A stretch of DNA of 15,736 bases, from positions 1 through 15,736 of the forward strand of contig JAUVKG010000020.1 of NCBI GenBank assembly GCA_030596365.1. The letters run 5' to 3'. How positions within the stretch are numbered: position 1 is the first letter of the stretch; every line of letters starts with the position of its first letter. The stretch is from Chlamydiota bacterium (GTDB taxonomy: Bacteria > Auribacterota > UBA3054 > B51-G9). Below, one piece after another: positions 11,873-15,736 of this stretch. Under the pieces are notes generated by a model. That model did not search any database. It was given only the letters and a program-made list of their open reading frames with translations, and was not told the DNA's origin. The position numbers were made by a program, and so were the translations under genes.

Positions 11873-14800
11873 AACACCAATTATCTTCCCTGGTGTTGTA
11901 AAAACTATATTTGCCTTGATCTTTTCTTTATCAAAATTATAACCTTTACCGATTGCTTTTTTATAACAATCAATCTGTAATTTGTATTTTTCAACAGCTG
12001 ATTTTATTTCTTCATCGGAATAAACCGCATCAGTTTTATAATCATAAATTTCAACTTTAATACATGAGGCAATATCGGGATAAAAAACCACTCTGTCAAA
12101 AATTCCATTAGTTAATTTTTCATCAATTATAGCAGCAAAACTAAACTCGTTTTTTACTTCACACTTTTCTTCCGGCTTTGTAAAAATATTTTTTATTTGC
12201 TCTTTATTCAAAATTTCGAAAAACTCGTTAACAACCGATTCATAAAAACTATCATCAAATCCGCGAGCAGCTTTCCGCGCTGATTTTAAATAATCAGAAT
12301 ACAAATTTTCTTTTGTAATTTCATCATTTAGCCATTCAATTTTCTCAAATAAAGCATGAATAATTATCCCTTTGGCTTTGCCGTTTTTACTTCCTGTGGA
12401 AAAAACATACGCACGATTCTTACTGTCGATTGTATGCAGCGATGAAGGGGTTTGATAAGGTCGAAATCTTGAAACACTTTTTTTCAGATTAATTTTTTCA
12501 ATCTGTTTTTTTTCTGTTTCTTCTTTTTGCTGAATTATCGGATATTTTTCATACCAATCCCGATTTCCTATTTCCGTGATAATTTTATTTTCTTCATCAT
12601 CAATACCTTCCAAAGCCGGAATTAAAATATCAAGGAATTTATTTATTTTATAATCCTTTGTTGTTTTCCTGTTTTCAGTAAGCAAATACAAACCTTTTTT
12701 TGCTCTCGTCAACGCGACATACAATAAATTAAGCAATTCTTTTTCAAAATCTTTTTGATATTGTTCTCGAATTATTTTTAATTCCGGTATCGCATGTATA
12801 AAATCTTTACTTGCTAAAGTCGTAATGGTTTCTATTTCAGGTTCATCACCAAGAATATTTATCTTTTCTTTTTTCGTGTAAATATCCGGATGATTTGGCA
12901 TTCCTGATAATTCAGGCAGAATAACTATATCAAATCCCAGACCTTTTGAACCGTGAATTGTTGATAAAATTATTCCGCTGCCGGTTTCAGGAGTTGCAAT
13001 ATCTGTCTGCTCAACAAAAGCAATAAAATCTTTTGGACTTGCTGTTTTCAAAGGTTCATATTGCTCTGCTATTTCGATTAATTGTTCAAGATAATCTTTG
13101 GAAACATTGTTTTTGAAAGAAATTTTTTGAATAATTTCCATAATAACGTTCGCATAAGAATCATAAATTAGTTTCTGTCTTAGATTTTTTAGAAATTCGT
13201 GCAAGCTTAATTTATTTTCTGGAATTAAATTTTTTAAATAAGATTCTTCTTCCGTTAGATGGTAAAGTGCGACTTTGTTTTCAGGATTTTCCATTAATTC
13301 AAACAATGAGAGGAAACGTCGTGCCACAGGTTTTTGGAAAAGCGGATTTGTGCCTTTGATATAGCAGTCTATTCCTTTTGATTTAAGGTACTCCGCCATT
13401 GAATTTAATGTTTTACTTTTTCTGAAAAGAATTGCCGTGCTTAACCCCCTGTTAGTTGGATTAATTTTCTTTATCAACTTATAAACAGAAATACGCAGCG
13501 CGTAATCCTCATCAATATCATCTTCTCTCGTTTCAACAAATTCAAAATATCCCGGTTCTTTAACTGCAGCTGCACTAATATGATTTTCAAATTTAAATTC
13601 CGCAGCCCATTCATTAACAATTGGATAAGAAAAAATACAATTTACACCATCTAGAATATTTTGACCCGCACGATAACTTTTTATAAGCGTGTCTGTTTCA
13701 ATATTATAATTGTCACATATTTTGGAAAATAGTCTCGGGTCTCCACCACGCCAACCGTAAATCGATTGTTTCATGTCTCCAACCATAAAATACGTCCGCC
13801 CTTCATCAGTATCCTGAATCGCTTCTGTAACAAGCGGACGCATTGCCTGCCACTGATCGCGGTTTGTGTCTTGAAATTCGTCAATGAGGAAATGATTAAT
13901 TCGAGAATCGAGTCTATAATAAACATGCAAACCGTCGCTATTATTTTCTGACGCAATACTTCCGATAAGCAATTTATAGATATCGGAATAATTAATCATA
14001 TTTTCGTTTTGTTTTTCGGCTTTAAAAATTGCGTCATAAAGTTTCATCAAATCAAAATAAGCTTTAGTTTTTTTGTTTGCTTTATCAATTATTTTTATTA
14101 CCGCGTAATCAGCAATATTTTGGAGGAGTTCTTTTATTTCATTATTATCGAATTTTAAAGTTCCGTATTTATCTTTTTCATCTAAAAAGCTTTTTATAGG
14201 ACCCGATGCGACAGCAATATTATAATCTTTATTTTCAAGTTTGTTTATGTAATTGTCAAAATTTTTATGACTTTTACCGTACATTGGTTTCAGTCTTTCT
14301 ATCATAAAATTCCATTCAGGCAAACTTTCAATTTTAGTTTTTATTTTTAATCCGCACCACGCACTTTCAGAAGTATTAAGAAACGTTTCATAAACATTTC
14401 TTGCGGTATCGTTAATTTTTTCGCTTAACTTTCCACTTTCTTTACCACCTGTAAGAACCATCATCAAACCTTTAAGGGAAAGTAAAAATTCCGGCGTGTT
14501 TCTCGCCTGTGCGAACAATTGTTTTAAGACTTTTTTTTGAATTTTTTTGTCAACATATCCCTGCGCAATGTCCGGCGCGGAATTTAAACCGAGTTCCAAC
14601 GGATAACAAGCAACTATCTGATAAAAAAAACTATCAAGGGTGGAAATGGAAAGTCTGGGCAATTTATCAATTATTGCAGAAATCCATTGCTTAAGTTTTT
14701 CTTTTTTGAGCGGGGAAGAAATTTTTAACTCTTCTTCAAGCTTCTTTCTTTCATTATTATCAAAATAAGCATTAACAAGAAGCTTTATTATTCGCTCAAG

Positions 14801-14950
14801 AATTTCCCCGGCTGCATTTTTTGTGAATGTTACACCAAGCGATGTATCGGGAGAAGAGTAGTCAAGCAGAGAAATAAATCTTAGAGCGAGCTGTTCTGTT
14901 TTCCCCGTCCCCGCGGAAGCGATAAGGGCATGATTTTTTTCAACTTTCAT
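11846..14950 (-). CDS. UvrD/AddA-type ATP-dependent helicase-nuclease
   Basis: This is a 1034-residue superfamily 1A helicase fused to a RecB-type nuclease, expected to process double-strand DNA ends for recombination. In order: Walker A ASAGTGKT (11-18); Walker B DEFQDT (about 357-362); motif III VGDMKQSIYGWRGGD (about 389-404); SYRAGQN; motif V STIHGSKGLGFD (about 660-671); motif VI VALTRAKKGLYLL (about 744-756); then a C-terminal PD-(D/E)XK nuclease with GIFDRV (about 948), EIYDYKTD (about 966) and QIDCYKKA (about 990). Helicase and nuclease motifs all look intact. The open frame begins earlier, at 15061, but the extra 37 codons cover an interspersed hairpin repeat and look like a cryptic signal peptide; MKVEKNHALIASAGTGKT from 14950 matches the family N-terminus. 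No addB/recC-like partner is adjacent. The gene lies downstream of ahcY and overlaps the permease 3' end by 27 nt. Confidence 0.92.
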   Translation of the reverse strand: MKVEKNHALIASAGTGKTEQLALRFISLLDYSSPDTSLGVTFTKNAAGEILERIIKLLVNAYFDNNERKKLEEELKISSPLKKEKLKQWISAIIDKLPRLSISTLDSFFYQIVACYPLELGLNSAPDIAQGYVDKKIQKKVLKQLFAQARNTPEFLLSLKGLMMVLTGGKESGKLSEKINDTARNVYETFLNTSESAWCGLKIKTKIESLPEWNFMIERLKPMYGKSHKNFDNYINKLENKDYNIAVASGPIKSFLDEKDKYGTLKFDNNEIKELLQNIADYAVIKIIDKANKKTKAYFDLMKLYDAIFKAEKQNENMINYSDIYKLLIGSIASENNSDGLHVYYRLDSRINHFLIDEFQDTNRDQWQAMRPLVTEAIQDTDEGRTYFMVGDMKQSIYGWRGGDPRLFSKICDNYNIETDTLIKSYRAGQNILDGVNCIFSYPIVNEWAAEFKFENHISAAAVKEPGYFEFVETREDDIDEDYALRISVYKLIKKINPTNRGLSTAILFRKSKTLNSMAEYLKSKGIDCYIKGTNPLFQKPVARRFLSLFELMENPENKVALYHLTEEESYLKNLIPENKLSLHEFLKNLRQKLIYDSYANVIMEIIQKISFKNNVSKDYLEQLIEIAEQYEPLKTASPKDFIAFVEQTDIATPETGSGIILSTIHGSKGLGFDIVILPELSGMPNHPDIYTKKEKINILGDEPEIETITTLASKDFIHAIPELKIIREQYQKDFEKELLNLLYVALTRAKKGLYLLTENRKTTKDYKINKFLDILIPALEGIDDEENKIITEIGNRDWYEKYPIIQQKEETEKKQIEKINLKKSVSRFRPYQTPSSLHTIDSKNRAYVFSTGSKNGKAKGIIIHALFEKIEWLNDEITKENLYSDYLKSARKAARGFDDSFYESVVNEFFEILNKEQIKNIFTKPEEKCEVKNEFSFAAIIDEKLTNGIFDRVVFYPDIASCIKVEIYDYKTDAVYSDEEIKSAVEKYKLQIDCYKKAIGKGYNFDKEKIKANIVFTTPGKIIGVLNQLHCNC

Positions 14951-14988
14951 TAGATGACGCTCGAAAAGGGTTTTTGTGATTCGGGTAG

Positions 14989-15009
14989 CCTGCTTCGACC
15001 CGAAGCAGG
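14989..15009. repeat. Hairpin with 9-bp stem CCTGCTTCG, loop ACC
   Basis: The stem CCTGCTTCG (14989-14997) pairs with CGAAGCAGG (15001-15009). Its core is the reverse complement of the hairpin at 15063-15081. It lies in the leader of the helicase gene. Confidence 0.8.
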
Positions 15010-15062
15010 TTGTCAGCAAAAACACATTTGCTAAAATTTTGCATAAACTTTTGATAAACATT

Positions 15063-15081
15063 CCACTTCGGGTCGAAGTGG
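15063..15081. repeat. Hairpin with 8-bp stem CCACTTCG, loop GGT
   Basis: CCACTTCG (15063-15070) pairs with CGAAGTGG (15074-15081). A related GCTTCGACC core appears in the modules at 5583-5600 and 10782-10799. Confidence 0.8.
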
Positions 15082-15190
15082 AGTACTTTTCAGCAAAATT
15101 TAGTTTTTGGCAGATTGTTCATTCGACCTAACGAAGTAACATGTAATCATGATCAAGTGAAAAGACCTTCAGATCTTCCACCATTCCAAC

Positions 15191-15235
15191 TCCCCTCCTT
15201 GTCAAGGAGGGGTGCCCGAAGGGCGGGGTGGTATT
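15191..15235 (+). repeat. GC-rich palindromic element, simple form
   Basis: TCCCCTCCTTG and CAAGGAGGGG form the first stem, and TGCCCGAAGGGCGGGGTGGT the second hairpin and right end. It is the shortest clean copy in the window, a useful reference for the composite copy at 5550-5664. Confidence 0.8.
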
Positions 15236-15298
15236 CCATCATTCCACTCATCATCAACGGATCTTCGACATCCATTAATCCATCAATCCACCAATCCA
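15235..15298. repeat. Octamer-phased TCCA tract
   Basis: TCCA occurs at 15235 and 15243, then at 15271, 15279, 15287 and 15295; spacing within each group is exactly 8 nt. It is the same word and phase as 298-325. Confidence 0.75.
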
Positions 15299-15303
15299 AT
15301 TAA

Positions 15304-15329
15304 CACGCTAAAGCGTGGACTCCTACAAT
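15304..15329. repeat. CACGCT/AGCGTG hairpin plus ACTCCTACAAT tail
   Basis: CACGCT (15304-15309) pairs with AGCGTG (15312-15317), followed by ACTCCTACAAT (15319-15329). The same hairpin-plus-tail architecture ends ribBA (411-446), where the stem is CGCGCT/AGCGCG. Confidence 0.7.
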
Positions 15330-15338
15330 TTAATAATC

Positions 15339-15357
15339 CACAAGCAAGATGCTTGTG
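15339..15357 (-). terminator. Hairpin after ahcY, possible transcript end
   Basis: CACAAGCA (15339-15346) pairs with TGCTTGTG (15350-15357) over 8 bp around a 3-nt loop, 5 nt past the ahcY stop. There is no T-run after it on the minus strand, so intrinsic termination is doubtful; it may only be one more interspersed hairpin. Confidence 0.35.
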
Positions 15358-15362
15358 TTACT

Positions 15363-15736
15363 TTAATACCTATAATGCTCCGGTTTGTATGGTCCTTCTA
15401 CCGGCACGCCGATATAATCTGCCTGATCTTTAGACATAACAGTCAATTTAGCTGATAATTTATCAAGATGTAATCTTGCAACTTCTTCATCCAATTTTTT
15501 ACCAAGACGATAAACTCCAATTTCTCTTTTTGAATTTTTTGCAATGTCAATTTGAGCGAGTGTCTGATTTGTAAAACTGTTGCTCATTACAAAACTAGGA
15601 TGACCGGTTGCGCAACCGAGATTGATTAATCTACCTTCAGCAAGAAGATAAATGCTATGACCATCAGGGAAAGTATAACGTGTAACAGGACATTCCGAGC
15701 CTTTAATTACTGTTCTAACTATTCCCGGCCACGCTT
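15363..15736 (-). CDS. ahcY: Adenosylhomocysteinase, C-terminal part
   Basis: The reverse strand from the window edge reads AWPGIVRTVIKGSECPVTRY, then TFPDGHSIYLLAEGRLINLG and CATGHPSFVMSNSFTNQTLA, and ends in ADYIGVPVEGPYKPEHYRY. This is the unmistakable C-terminus of S-adenosyl-L-homocysteine hydrolase, which reversibly splits SAH to adenosine and homocysteine using bound NAD. LLAEGRLINLGCATGHPSFVMS is the conserved NAD/substrate segment, and the final YKPEHYRY carries the Lys and Tyr that reach into the NAD site of the neighbouring subunit. About 124 residues are present; the family is about 430-470 long, so the N-terminal part lies outside. It continues past 15588, where the first internal Met (in VMSNSF) could mislead an automatic start call. 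Product removal for SAM-dependent methylation is its role. Confidence 0.97.
   Translation of the reverse strand, partial: AWPGIVRTVIKGSECPVTRYTFPDGHSIYLLAEGRLINLGCATGHPSFVMSNSFTNQTLAQIDIAKNSKREIGVYRLGKKLDEEVARLHLDKLSAKLTVMSKDQADYIGVPVEGPYKPEHYRY

Larger units (their letters stand above)
14951..15362. other. 412-nt gap between ahcY and the helicase gene
   Basis: No gene is supported here. It contains four hairpins (14989-15009, 15063-15081, 15304-15317, 15339-15357), a GC-rich element (15191-15235), an inverted piece of the GTTACTTCGTTAGG repeat (15127-15140) and a TCCA octamer tract. The short open frames across it encode only repeat sequence. Confidence 0.6.

Noticed and set aside
15115..15433. 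Two overlapping plus-strand open frames in the ahcY-helicase gap
   Set aside because: They translate repeat elements and TCCA tracts and run into ahcY antisense; no protein-like features.

Overview
The window comes from an AT-rich bacterium whose genes look like housekeeping genes; most are for cofactor metabolism. No phylum can be assigned with confidence. No start codon has a recognisable Shine-Dalgarno sequence, which recalls Bacteroidota and relatives. However, the best promoters are of the ordinary TTGACT / TATAAT type. The Cys-type sulfatase and a secreted hydrolase would suit a polysaccharide-degrading FCB or PVC lineage. This placement is inference.

Layout. Minus strand 2365-1: a gene of unknown function, then ribBA (both GTP-dependent and ribulose-phosphate entry steps of riboflavin synthesis), then the first 32 codons of ribH (lumazine synthase). 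Plus strand 2489-4221: a small DUF2007-like protein and a sulfatase, read divergently from the rib group. The two divergent promoters share a 17-bp palindrome that supplies both -35 boxes. Plus strand 4413-11872: pdxB (pyridoxal phosphate synthesis), moaA (first step of molybdenum cofactor synthesis), a secreted alpha/beta hydrolase of unknown substrate, moeA (last step of molybdenum cofactor synthesis) and an AEC-family permease. Minus strand 14950-11846: a large UvrD/AddA-type helicase-nuclease whose 3' end overlaps the permease by 27 nt. Minus strand 15736-15363: the C-terminal part of ahcY (S-adenosylhomocysteinase).

The unusual part is the repeat landscape. Almost every gap between genes is a mosaic of (a) GC-rich palindromic elements, some nested inside one another, and (b) short tracts in which an unrelated core word recurs every 7, 8 or 9 nt. 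One palindromic element lies in frame inside moaA and adds about 28 residues, much like the Rickettsia palindromic elements that sit within genes. A perfect 46-bp inverted repeat brackets the moaA-hydrolase-moeA block. Repeats also extend the open frames of moaA and the helicase at their 5' ends, so downstream starts are preferred here.

Functionally, RibBA and MoaA both draw on GTP, MoaA uses SAM, and AhcY clears SAH. The genes therefore share a cofactor theme, but nothing in the sequence shows co-regulation beyond the rib group and the small-protein/sulfatase pair.
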